Shown piece after piece: positions 13,100 to 23,630 of a stretch of 64,000 nucleotides of DNA. The position numbers and the translations under genes are program-made. Positions within the stretch are counted from its first letter, which is position 1; each line of letters opens with the position of its first letter. This stretch comes from Hybos culiciformis (taxonomy: Eukaryota > Arthropoda > Insecta > Diptera > Hybotidae): contig OZ023274.1 of assembly GCA_964007475.1 (NCBI GenBank), forward strand, positions 51,789,678 to 51,853,677. The letters run 5' to 3'. The notes under the pieces were generated by a model that worked only from the letters and a program-made list of their open reading frames with translations, was not told the origin of the DNA and made no database searches.

Positions 13100-13250
13100 G
13101 GAACACTCACTCTTGAACAACGCTACCAAATTATCCAAGTTTACTGTGAAAATCTTTCGTTGTTTCGTGCAACTTATAGACGACTACGTGTCGTCCGTTT
13201 GAACAAAAAAAATTCGTCGGACTTTGGATACTCCCTAAACTCTAACCGCT
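13100..13250 (+). pseudogene. Mariner-family transposase remnant, N-terminal helix-turn-helix part
   Basis: The frame from 13100 reads GTLTLEQRYQIIQVYCENLS then LFRATYRRLRVV. It matches the start of the first helix-turn-helix of insect mariner-type transposases, whose consensus resembles LT.EQR.QII..YYEN followed by F..LR. After a frameshift at about 13192 a second piece reads RPFEQKKFVGLW, corresponding to the usual NRP.EQTIRR segment. No catalytic residues are present and stops follow. It lies on the same strand as the C-terminal remnant at 9873 but in the wrong order, 3 kb downstream, so it is a separate copy of the same or a related family. Confidence 0.6.
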
Positions 13251-13261
13251 GCAATAACACC

Positions 13262-14107
13262 AACACCACTATGTAGAAAATTTTACTGAATTATTCTCAT
13301 GATTCTCGTTTGATCTGATTAAGTATATGCGGATTTCAAGATATTCGCAATATTTGAAATCTATGAAGCAAAAAAAAAATTTTCAATTTGTTTCTCCTTC
13401 TTAAAATGAAATTTATTTTTAATTATTTTAATTTTTAACTATAAAGAAACTATGCACAAAAATATAAATAAAATGGAATACTTAAAGCAAAAAAAAAAAA
13501 ATCATTTAAAATTTACTAATGAGACTAATTTTCTTTTCTCACTTTGAAATGATATTTACCACCTCGAAAAATCTTATTATTATTTTATTTTTTATTTTTT
13601 TGAAAATAACAAAAGAAAGATTTTCGTCTTTTTTTTGAAGAAAATTCAAAATAAAATAATATAATTGAAAAAAGAAGAAGGTGAAAAGAAAAAGATTTTT
13701 ATTTTTTTTTGTTTTTTCCTCTTCAAAATTGGAACCATTAAAAATGCTAATAAAAGTTTCCCGGTGTATTCAATCAAAACGATTTAAATATAATAAAAAA
13801 AAAACTTCTTTCATTATTTTAGGCATAATTGAGTATTTTAATGAAAATTCTCATTTTTATCTGAATACACAGTATTGAATATATACATACATATAAAAAT
13901 GATAGTACACTTAGTGTTGTATACCAAGAAGACCAAATATATTTTTATTATTTTGAATTTATCTTCGAGAGGTTTTCGTATATATTTAAAAAAAAAATTA
14001 ATTAATGATTTTACTTTTCTTCGACGACAATAATGAATATTAATTTGTAACCGAAAACCATTTTATATGCGATGAGTTTAGAATAATAATAATAGTAGAT
14101 TATTGTA
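13262..14107. other. AT-rich stretch, no gene seen
   Basis: Poly-A and poly-T runs. The 65-aa plus-strand frame at 13681-13878 is Lys/Phe/Ile-rich and composition-driven. Confidence 0.5.
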
Positions 14108-14276
14108 TATGTAAACTAAATTTGTTATTAATTAAGAGTTCTGTATACACAAAAATACATTGACACGAGTCAATACTTATATCACGAGACCGAAGGTCGA
14201 GTGATATAAATTGACAAGTGTCAATGTATTTTTGTGTAAATACAGAACGAGTTGTATAACAAATTTTGTTTACATA
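14108..14276. repeat. 169-bp near-perfect palindrome with 3-bp centre
   Basis: The left arm (14108-14191) and right arm (14195-14276) are inverted copies of one another, separated by GAA at 14192-14194. Conserved blocks include TATGTAAAC, AAATTTGTTAT, TTCTGTAT, ACACAAAAATACATTGACAC and TTATATCAC. The innermost pairing is ACC-GAA-GGT. Small indels separate the arms (overall identity roughly 85 percent by eye). It is a foldback element, or the fused inverted termini of a transposon. The 80-aa minus-strand frame across it is incidental. No clear target duplication is visible. Confidence 0.7.
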
Positions 14277-14429
14277 TCCAATATACTGTTTTAATGCGTA
14301 GGGGAGAGGTAGTTGCAAAGAGAGAATATTTTTTCTTCTCATTTTTTCTCTTTTTTTTTTTTTTGTATTTGGCTGTATTGAAATATTGTGAGAGATATTA
14401 TGTTTGTTTAGGTATTACGTAATATTCAA

Positions 14430-14549
14430 TACGAAACATCTAAATGATTTCAATATTTACGCTGATGGATCTAAATTTTTTCATTATATACGCTGATGCA
14501 TCTAAATTTTTTCATTATTTACGCAGATGCATCTAAATGATTGCATGTG
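14430..14549 (+). repeat. Short tandem repeat, about 31-bp unit, three to four copies
   Basis: TACGCTGATGGATCTAAATT begins a 31-bp unit at 14458, repeated at 14489 and 14520 with small changes. A more diverged copy precedes them at about 14430 (TACGAAACATCTAAATGATT). The shared core is GATGCATCTAAAT. No coding potential. Confidence 0.65.
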
Positions 14550-14753
14550 TATTGACGCATATAATACTCCATTTAGTGATCTAAATTCTATAGCACTAAA
14601 TACAACATAACGATCCCCAACGCATTAAAAATTATTATAATAATTGTTTATAGAAAATATTGCTTACAATTTATTTTTTTTTCATTACATCCGAAGAGGG
14701 GTCTAAAACTGAATATCTAAATTTTAAGAGAAATAATAATGTCAAACATTTTT

Positions 14754-14861
14754 TTAATTATCAATTTGCAGAACTTTCAAAATAGTTTCATTAAAGGCCC
14801 TTCCCATTCGACTGTGCTTCGTATACACTTTGAAACATGAAATTAATTTATTCCATAATGG
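14754..14861 (-). CDS. Candidate terminal coding exon or remnant, 35 aa, unrecognised
   Basis: On the minus strand a strong acceptor (TTTTCTTGTAATTTGCAG) is followed in phase 0 by 35 codons and TAA. The peptide contains PLWNKLISCFKVYTKHSRMG then RAFNETILKVLQIDN. Codon choice includes GTG, ACG, CAC, CGA, GGG and GCC, unlike the surrounding DNA. Further minus-strand islands with protein-like composition lie upstream (for example around 15480-15580, reading WNLIEEVFGKTINRC), but the frames are broken. It could be the last exon of a minus-strand gene or part of a decayed gene or transposon. The family is not recognised. Confidence 0.22.
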   Translation of the reverse strand, partial: PLWNKLISCFKVYTKHSRMGRAFNETILKVLQIDN

Positions 14862-15925
14862 CTGCAAATTACAAGAAAATTTAATTAATAACAAACATTT
14901 TTTTCTCATTAATTTTATTTAGAAATTTTTTCATTTATTTTTTTTTTTATTTATATAAAACATAAGATAATATTCTTTTTGCATAATTTATGAAATTTCA
15001 TTGTTACAATACGTTAATCAAATTCGCATATATAGAAAAAGTTTAAAAGCATTATTTCAACGAATCTGTTCATGAGAATTTCTTGGTTTTTTATTTTTTG
15101 TGGTGAAAATTAAGTTGGATGAATTATAGTAGCATTGTATATTAAACATATATAGATTTAATTCAAAGAAATACGTCTTTTTTGTAGCAATGGTAAAAGG
15201 GAAAATAAAATTCCACAATTTATCTGGTATAGAAATTTCAGCGTTTTGTATCAAATACATCAATATTATTTTAAAATAAATTACACATATTTGACTTAAA
15301 ACCTAATACTGTTGACAATATTTTTTATTTAATTAGTTATTACATACGATGCAAGATGGATTTAAAACCAGATGCTTAAGTCGCAAATTATTTGGAATTT
15401 GGAATGAAATTAAATGTTATTTCCATAAATGTGTATTTCTGAGTATTTTTTAATAGTATGCTTAAAGGCAGAATTTATGTGTAAATCCGTCCCTGTTCTA
15501 AAGTAAAGATGCAGCGATTTATAGTTTTTCCAAAAACTTCTTCTATTAAATTCCAATAAAACTGTAATGATTCATTAACAAAAAAAATACATACATTCAT
15601 TATGTACTATGCTTTACCATACTTATATTTATTTCTACGAAATTTTTGTATCTGCAACATATTTATTTTTTAAACTCTACTAGACTGTGGGAATTAAAAA
15701 TAAGTTTTTTTTATTTTTAAATTTCTATTGTTTTTTAAAACTTTTTTTTTCTCTTTACTTTTTCAATATAATTTTAATTTTACGTGTTTTCTTTGTTTCG
15801 AAGTTTTGTTAATGACTCTAAAATTAAATAAATTCCAGCAAAAAAAAAAAAAATTTGTTTATGTATGTATTGTATATATTTTAGTCCTTACTTATGACAA
15901 ATAAAAGTTTATGTCCAGAATAAAT
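14862..15925. other. AT-rich stretch with scattered minus-strand coding-like scraps
   Basis: Several short minus-strand segments of mixed codon use (15340-15420, 15480-15580) are open but interrupted by stops. I cannot join them into a gene. Nothing else structured. Confidence 0.4.
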
Positions 15926-16003
15926 AACAGATAAGAAGTTTTCTTTGCTCCATAAAATAAAGTTAACAGATATAAGTTTTTTTTGCTCCATAAAATAAAC
16001 TTT
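15926..16003 (+). repeat. Tandem duplication, 39-bp unit
   Basis: AACAGATAAGAAGTTTTCTT then TGCTCCATAAAATAAAGTT is repeated directly as AACAGATATAAGTTTTTTTT then TGCTCCATAAAATAAACTT. Differences are few, suggesting a recent local slippage event. Confidence 0.7.
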
Positions 16004-19000
16004 TAATTTAGTTCTTATGAAAAGTGAACTTTAAAAACAAATAACTGAGTTTCCTTGTATAGTGTTGACATATATGATAATGAAAAAGGACAGAATAATT
16101 CAGCGAATGGAAAAATTAAGTTTTCATATGACACCTTATCATATTTTGTACTAATTTGAGATTTGAGATATATAAGATATACTTTTGGTCTATCGAACAT
16201 ACAATATTATTAAATTCATCAAACAAGCATTCAATCAACTTCAATTTATTAAATCTTTCTTTCTATAAAACAAAAATTTTCCCAACAAATAAAACAACAC
16301 AAAAAAAAAAATTGTTTCTTTCAATTGTAAAATGAATAAAATAATAATTTTTGCAGAAAATATAAAATATACTCAAACCAACATAATTTTTTCAGGTAAA
16401 ATAGATATTAAAATAGAAGAATCGGAATTAGGAAGTTATTTTTCTTTTATACGAAAAAAAAAACAAAAAAAAATTATAAAAGAGGATGAAAAATAAATTT
16501 GTTTTTCTTTCTACGAAAAATGAAATAATTTCCACTGAATAGAAAAGTGGTTTATTTGTAAATGTAGTAAGTAGATTTATTCATATAACGAAATTTATTG
16601 AAATTGCTGCTAGAAAATGTCAATGTTTATTCTCAGTAAGCTTTTTTTTTTTTGCAATAAATTGTGTCATTTTCTTTTTTGAGTTACAAGCTTTAAATTT
16701 TTTACACAGTAGTACAAGTACTAGTACCAAGAAAATTGAAATAGCCTCGGGCTTATATATGTTTGTATTTTTTGTTCAACATTTTTACATTTATTCTAAG
16801 TTTTTGTCATGAAAAACGTTTTTTTTTTAAGTGGAATTATGTGGAAAAAATGTATTTTTCAAAAGTCTTCATTATGACTACTTTTTATTAGCACTTTTCG
16901 CAGAAATTTAGACAACTGCAGCAACAGCAGTTATTAGTTCTATATATCTCTGTAAATAGCTCTGTGGATTACTTTTTTTAGACAGGTCAAATAGCTCATA
17001 CTGTTACATTTTAATATATAAGTTCATGGACAATATTCTGCATAAATAAAAACGCACATTCTAAGTTTCAAAAGCTTTCAATAGTTAAAGAGGATCCAAA
17101 GACTGTAGAATATGTGTTGAAGTTAAATTTTACAATTTGAAGGGAAGTGTCAAAATTCAACGAAAATATAGTATATTATAAATTAAAGTATTTTTTTTTT
17201 TAACAGAGCTTGAAAACAATTTCAGAGTATAATTTAAAAGAAAATCAAATCAAAATACATAAAGAATAAAATTTTTACTATGTTAGTTCTCAAACGACTT
17301 ATAAAAATTATCTCTAATCTTTGTGTTTATCTAAAAACACAAAAAAAAAAGATTTATATATATATAAAATGCATAATTAGGTATTTCTACAATGTTCGGA
17401 GTGTAACATCCATACAAAAAAAAAATAAATAAACACAAAAATTAACATAATAAATTTAAACAAACAAAAATTTGTGATAAATTTCCTCTTGCCTGCTGGA
17501 AATGCAAACATTTTTATTCCCTCTAAAAGTACACTACAACCTCATAATGAACCAATAAAACTGGGTTATTTTATGTGGATAAGCCAAGATATTTTGAATT
17601 AATATCAGTTCACCAGAACAATAATTGTATGGAAAGAATGATGTCCATAACTGAATTAAATAAATTTAATACGTAATGTATACCATAGTTTTTATTTGTA
17701 GAAAATTTTTAATTAGAACAAACAAATAAAAAACGAAAACTAGAAACAAACAATGGCTACAATGATGTATCTCTCGATTGATTCTGTTAAAAATTTTATA
17801 TATATATATATTTAAGGAGTCATTCAAGCTTGTTTTATTAAAAACAATAATGGTTCCGATTAAATTTTATTAATGTTCGAGTTATTGAATTGCACTAATG
17901 TTTAAAATTTTACATAATATGTTCAATTAGATTTAGATATAAGTAGTAAAAGTATCAAAATTTAAAAAAATCGATTGGTTTAAGTATATACAATATTAAA
18001 ACAAATAAATTGGAGAATTACACTGTATATGATAACTTATTTATAACTTTTGTTTTTTATTTCTAAAATAAGGTTATCTCAAATTACTAGCCACAAATAC
18101 AATTTTAATTCAACAGTTGACTTGAATAAATCTAAACTATATATGTTTATGCATAATTAGAAAATTTTCTCCAATTAATCTACGTAAACAAATCAGTGTG
18201 TTTTATACATAGTTATATATATACAAAAACAATATATAAGAATAATAATATTATAAATAAATATAGTTTTCAAACACAAAATAATATATAATTATTATTT
18301 TGCGTGTAATCTAAAAACTTTATCTTATGTCCACGAAGAAAACAAAAAAATAAAAATTTCTTACCGGTGTTTAACCTATAATATTAATATAATATGTGTA
18401 CCTACACCTTATTTTTTGACCACTTAAAATAATATCTAATACCGTATACTCATAAAATATATGTTTATATTCTTAAACACAACGACATTATGTATTTATA
18501 GGTTTGGTTGTAGTATACATATATATTTTGTTTTTGTGAATTTGATAGACAGGTGGACAAAATAGCAAAAAAAAATAAATAAAAAATAATGTTTATAATA
18601 ATTATTTTAAGAACTTGTTATTTTCGGGGTTCTTTATTCCTTATTCTTATAATATGACTGGGACAAAATTTCTACTACCGTTAAAAATAATAATAACGAA
18701 AAATAATAAGAAATTTACGCTTAGTTGATTCAACTAAGTATATTATTTTTTCTTGTTTTTTTTTTTTTGAACTGTAGGTGGTAATGTCAAAGGAAATTTA
18801 TAATTTATATATTTATAATATGAAAATATATATTATATTATGATTAGGTTTTGATGTTTTTATCATTTACTTTAATGATATATTAAATTATATGCGATTT
18901 TTTTGTTTCTATGTATTTATATATACAAATATGTGCACTATATAAACTAGTGTAAATATATTCATTTTCATCATATAATAATATTTGATGTTCTTATATA

Positions 19001-20146
19001 ATATTTTGCCTTTGATGATAACAAATTTACATAAGAATATCTTTTAGACAAGACATACAGTTGATGGTTTTTAGTTTTTTTTTTAATAATGTTTACATTA
19101 ATAATTATCTAGGTTTATTTTACCTTATTTAATCCAGCAAAGGGTGGAAAATTTCAAATTTAAATATTAAATAAAAGGCATAAAAGGAAAAAAAAAATAA
19201 ATAAAAATTAAATTAAAAAAATATCATAGTTTAAAAAAGTTTTTAAAATATAATTTTTTTGTTTACTCTATTTTCAGATAAGGGCCACACTAACAGCAAC
19301 AACAATAACAACTTACTACATTTTGTATAAAATCGAAAATATTGAAATATTATTATACGTATAATTTTCAATAAATAATTTATACAAAATAATATCTACC
19401 ATATAGTGAATATATAGCTAATATATAATTTAAATTTATATATATAAAGAACCAAAAACATGCTATTTATATGAAAAAAAAAACCAAAAAAATAAATAAA
19501 TAAAAATATAGTAATAATAATAATCAATAAACCAGATGCGATCACAATAATCATAATATTAAATTTTATTAAGAAAATAAATGAACCCCTTGTTATTGGG
19601 ACAAAAAAAAAAATTAAAAAGGACTTGTTCCTTAAAGGACTTTCTTTTATAATAATAATAAAATGAAAAACATATATATATATTGAGAAAACCAAGAAAT
19701 AAAACCTTATAATCAACCTTATGACTTCATTTACCTTAAAAAAAATAATAATAAGAAGAAAAATCAAAAATGTATAAAAGAAAACCCTAAAAAAATTGCT
19801 ATTCAATTTTCTTTCAGCATATTTTCAATATTATATTTAAACTGAAAACTCAGCAATAGCAATATTGTCCAAAAAAAAAAAAAAAAATACTACGAGAACA
19901 AAATTAAATTACGTTAAATAAAATTTATACCAAATATTGATTTTTCACAGAGTCGGTTGAAGGCAATCTAATGGTCATTGCAATGATTCTTCGAAAGTTG
20001 ATTTAATAATATTTCCCAATACCCAATATATTTATTTATTTATTTACAAGACATGTAAGCTTAATGCAAGCTGACTTTATTTATATTCATTTTGTACAAT
20101 ATAGTTTTACAACTTTTTTTAAATTATATATATGAGCTCTTTTTTT
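16004..20146. other. AT-rich stretch, no gene seen
   Basis: No supported gene. The 136-aa minus-strand frame at 19396-19806 is almost only Ile, Phe, Leu and Lys over AT-rich DNA. A GC-richer spot at 19277-19310 follows TTTTCAG but has no convincing coding continuation. A near-identical GCAACAACAATAACAACTT also occurs at about 7217. Confidence 0.5.
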
Positions 20147-20270
20147 TTTGAAATTGATATAAGTCCACTTTTTAAAAAAAATGAGTAATTTTAGTAAGAT
20201 ATAGCCACCTTCTCTTCATATTTACATGAAAAAATGATACATGAAAAAATGGACTTATACAACTTTCAAA
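20147..20270. repeat. 124-bp inverted-repeat unit, possible tiny MITE
   Basis: TTTGAAATTGATATAAGTCC at the left end is matched in inverted orientation by GGACTTATACAACTTTCAAA at the right end, with a few mismatches. Between them lies a short direct repeat (ACATGAAAAAATG twice). No target duplication is evident. Confidence 0.4.
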
Positions 20271-22422
20271 AATAACAGTTCTTATTATATATGAGATCTA
20301 TAATTAAATATAATATAATTAAATATAATATAATATTTAGAGTCAAATTTATAACTTTCTGTTTCTCTTAGTAAACTAAATCTGCTTCATAATAAAACGA
20401 AATTTAGATCTTACAATTCGTCCACTAAAATTCATTAAATATTTAAGTTACGTAAATACGAAAAATCCGCTAAATAAATAAACTATATATATTAACTCAC
20501 AGACTTAAAATTTATAAAATCTTAAATTATTTTTTTTAATAATATTAATATAACAATGAGTATCATAGTGTTTTAAGGGTTTTTCTTTTTGGGTTCATAT
20601 AAAAAAAAATTTCACGATGAAATTGCATCGATTTTTTTTTTTATATAAATTTTCTGACACAAAAAAAAAAATTATTCTGTATAGACATAATATTTTTAAA
20701 GGACAATTTCTATAAAAATTCTTTTCTTTTTTTTATTTTTTTTTATTTATTTTTTCTTAAAATATCCTTTTTAATATAAATTTCAAAAATGGGAAAATAA
20801 AAAATTGATACAAATTCAACAAAAAAAAAAAAAAAATAGAAAGAAAAATACAAGAATTCGTGACCATTAATATTTACGAGAAAATAACTATGAGACAAAA
20901 ATATGTCCTCTTTTCAGTAAAATTATATTAATTTTATTTCATTGCAAATAAATTTTTTATTAAATAAGGATATAGTTTGGAATATATATTATGTACAGTA
21001 CACATATATAGTTATTAAGGATACTTTTATTTATATTGAAAAAAAAATAAAATAAAAGATGCAATTTTTATATTTTTGAATCCAATAAAAAAAAATATGT
21101 ATGTGAGCCTGAAATTTTGAAAGAAAAAAATATAATAATTGTGCTGTAAAAAATAACGCTCTCCAATTTAATAAAAAAATAAAAAATTTTATCTTTTATT
21201 TCATTTTTTTTTTTGAAAAAAGAAATCTTTTTAAAAGCCGGAAATAGGAAAACTTCTTTAGCATCCACTTTAGAATTTCATTTTTGCTTTCTTTATTTTT
21301 CAATTTAATTTAAAATTAAGTCTTTTGCAGAATTTTCAATAATATAAAATTTTATATATATATATATAAAATACTACTTGAGCTCTGCAAAATGAATCGA
21401 AAATCTAATTTGGTGGTGTTATAATAGTTTTATATATACAATCTAAATTCATAAAGTAAGATTTAAAATATCTAGATCAATAGTTAGTATAAATAAAAGG
21501 GATAAATTCATGAAATTTGTACAGAATTAATATGCGACTTGAAATTATATATCTTTGAACTCAGTTCTGTGAAAGTTTAAATATTTCTTTACACTAGCTA
21601 GAAGATTAAAGTTTTTTTTTCTGTCTAACTCAATCAGGCAGCAACTTTTCATAAAAATATGATCCTGATTAAGAACTACTCAATTAATATAAAACAATTT
21701 TTTTTTGGGGCCATATATTGAATGAAAGGGTAAAAGAAAACGATTCCAACCTTATATTTTTCATAGACTCATTTGTCCTTTAGTTTTGACTTAAAAAAAA
21801 TGTCAAATTCAAAAAATCAAAAATATCTATCATAATATTATTTGTATTTTATATTTTCAGTATAAAATAATTTTTCTTAGAATTTTTTTTGAAAAATCGC
21901 AATTTAATCTGTGAAAAAAAATAAAAGTTAAAGAAATAAAATCAAAAAATGAAAAATTACATAAAATTAATGATAAAGAGATAATAATAAATGTTGTACA
22001 CATAAATACATAATAAATATAATAAACACAAAAAAAAGAAAAAGGAAATTAATCAAATTAAAAAAAAAAAAAATGAAACTTTTAAAAAATATTTTTAATT
22101 TATTTATTTATATTATTTAATTAAAAAAAAAAAAAAATATATATATATATACACACACGTATATAAAATATATTGGAGAATAAGTGAGCAAATTTTTTTG
22201 CGCCAACTTCAAAAATAAAAAAAATTAAAAAAATTATTCAAGGATCAAGAAATATAGTGATTTATTTTTATTTATTTATTTTATTATATTTATTTTAATA
22301 TCGTAAAAATAATTTATAATTTTTCATCACATAATTTAAAAAAAAAAATAATAAAAATAAAAAGGAAGGAAAAATTTAAAATAAATTTATTGAATGCCAA
22401 TTATAAAATTTAATTTATAAAA
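20271..22422. other. AT-rich stretch upstream of the signal-peptide exon
   Basis: Poly-A runs, AT and AC microsatellites (about 22138-22158) and a TATATAAAAT at about 22160. A TATA-like word is unremarkable in such DNA, and no initiator could be tied to it. The 5' UTR and promoter of the exon at 22423 may lie here but cannot be placed. Confidence 0.4.
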
Positions 22423-22501
22423 ATGCAGTGTTATCAAGGATATTTTCAAATTTTTGGATTAATTTTGATTGTATTCAATGGAATAGTTAACTGTAATGTT
22501 G
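22423..22501 (+). CDS. First coding exon of a secreted or surface protein (signal peptide)
   Basis: The ATG at 22423 opens MQCYQGYFQIFGLILIVFNG then IVNCNV, and the exon ends one base into the next codon at a consensus donor, G then GTAAGT (22502-22507). The layout is a short polar start, a hydrophobic core FGLILIVFNGIV (residues 12-23 approximately) and a cleavage-compatible V-N-C, giving a classic secretory signal peptide with cleavage likely near residue 24. The intron phase is 1. A signal-peptide exon with a phase-1 intron is typical of secreted and cell-surface proteins with phase-1 domain modules, such as immunoglobulin-family receptors in insects. That link is inference, since no domain exon is visible. 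ATG context is AT-rich (TAAAA before ATGC). No downstream exon was found in the remaining 41 kb, so intron 1 may fill the rest of the window. Confidence 0.5.
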
Positions 22502-22507
22502 GTAAGT

Positions 22508-22983
22508 ACCTAATTATAAAATTATTGTTATTAAATAAAAGATCTTCAGTAACACTATCTTCTAACTTGAACCCGCATAGGTAGCCAACGAAAGGATATT
22601 GTTCCTTAAATATAAAATCCTTTATAGCGATGAATATTGTTGGGAAAAATGTGTGCCAATATTTTCTTTTTGTTATAGCTAATTGTATAAGAATATATTA
22701 TATAATTTCCTTATCCCTATCCTTATTATTATTGGAGTTATTATATTTAACAATCAAAGTTAAATAACCGGAAGAAAAAATGTTAAAATTAAAATTTTAA
22801 ATGATTTTATTATTATATTATGTGAATATAATATGACTTTATATTATTAAAATTATTATTAAAATATAAAGTAAATATACGTATACTATATGTCATTCAC
22901 TACATATGCGTCTTTTATGTTTCAATAAAAACATAAAAAAATTCTATTTTCGTCCTATTTCAATTTTATCTTTTTTTAGTATA
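22508..22983. other. Start of putative intron 1
   Basis: Sequence after the donor at 22502. AT-rich with no coding-like island before the MITE at 22984. Confidence 0.4.
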
Positions 22984-23630
22984 AAGGCGGGTATTCAACT
23001 GAAGATAAAGTACAAGATAAATTTTATCTTGAAAAGGAACATTATTGAGTGAGATAAAAATTTACACATGACTTATGTACTTGACACTTGACATATGATT
23101 TTAAAAACAACAATAATTATTTAAAAAAAGCATAATAATAAATAAAATCATAATTACTAAATTTAAAAATGGTTGTTTATAAAAAAATTGTATCTTCCAA
23201 AAAATCCGCCTAAAAAAATATATTTTGATAAAAACTATCTAAACAATTTTATTTTTAATTTTCTTACCTCCCAACTTTCATCCATTTTATTTAATTAATT
23301 TTTTATTGGTAAATATTATAGAAATTATTTTAGTTTTCTAATTTTTGATGAAAAACAAACTTTAAACAACAAACAACAAACGTCAAATTCTTTTTACACG
23401 ACCTAATGTCAAAATTTATCTTGAAAAAAATGTTCAAAACATTCTTTGCAAGATAAATTTTTGAAATAAAATTTATTTGAGTGAAAATATTTTCATACAA
23501 TTTTTACTCAGATAAATTTCCATTTATCTTCAGTTGGGTACCGATAAAATAAATTCACTCAGATAAAATTTATCTCAGATAAAATTTTATATGAAAAATT
23601 TGATTTTATCTCCAGTTGAATACCGGCCTT
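22984..23630. mobile_element. 647-bp non-autonomous DNA element with about 28-bp terminal inverted repeats
   Basis: The left end AAGGCGGGTATTCAACTGAA and right end (complement) AAGGCCGGTATTCAACTGGA both continue GATAAA. Together about 25 of 28 positions match. The interior is AT-rich with many AGATAAA/TTTATCT words and a second internal copy of the end motif (TTTATCTTCAGTTGGGTACC at about 23523). No transposase frame is present. Flanks read ATA before and AAAT after. Counting two more bases, the right border is TTAA and the left ATAA, which could be a degraded TTAA site, but this is weak. Family not assigned. Confidence 0.65.

Noticed and set aside
19396..19806. 136-aa minus-strand open frame resembling a membrane protein
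   Set aside because: Nearly all Ile, Phe, Leu, Lys and Tyr over AT-rich DNA. No domain, no composition change and no splice context.
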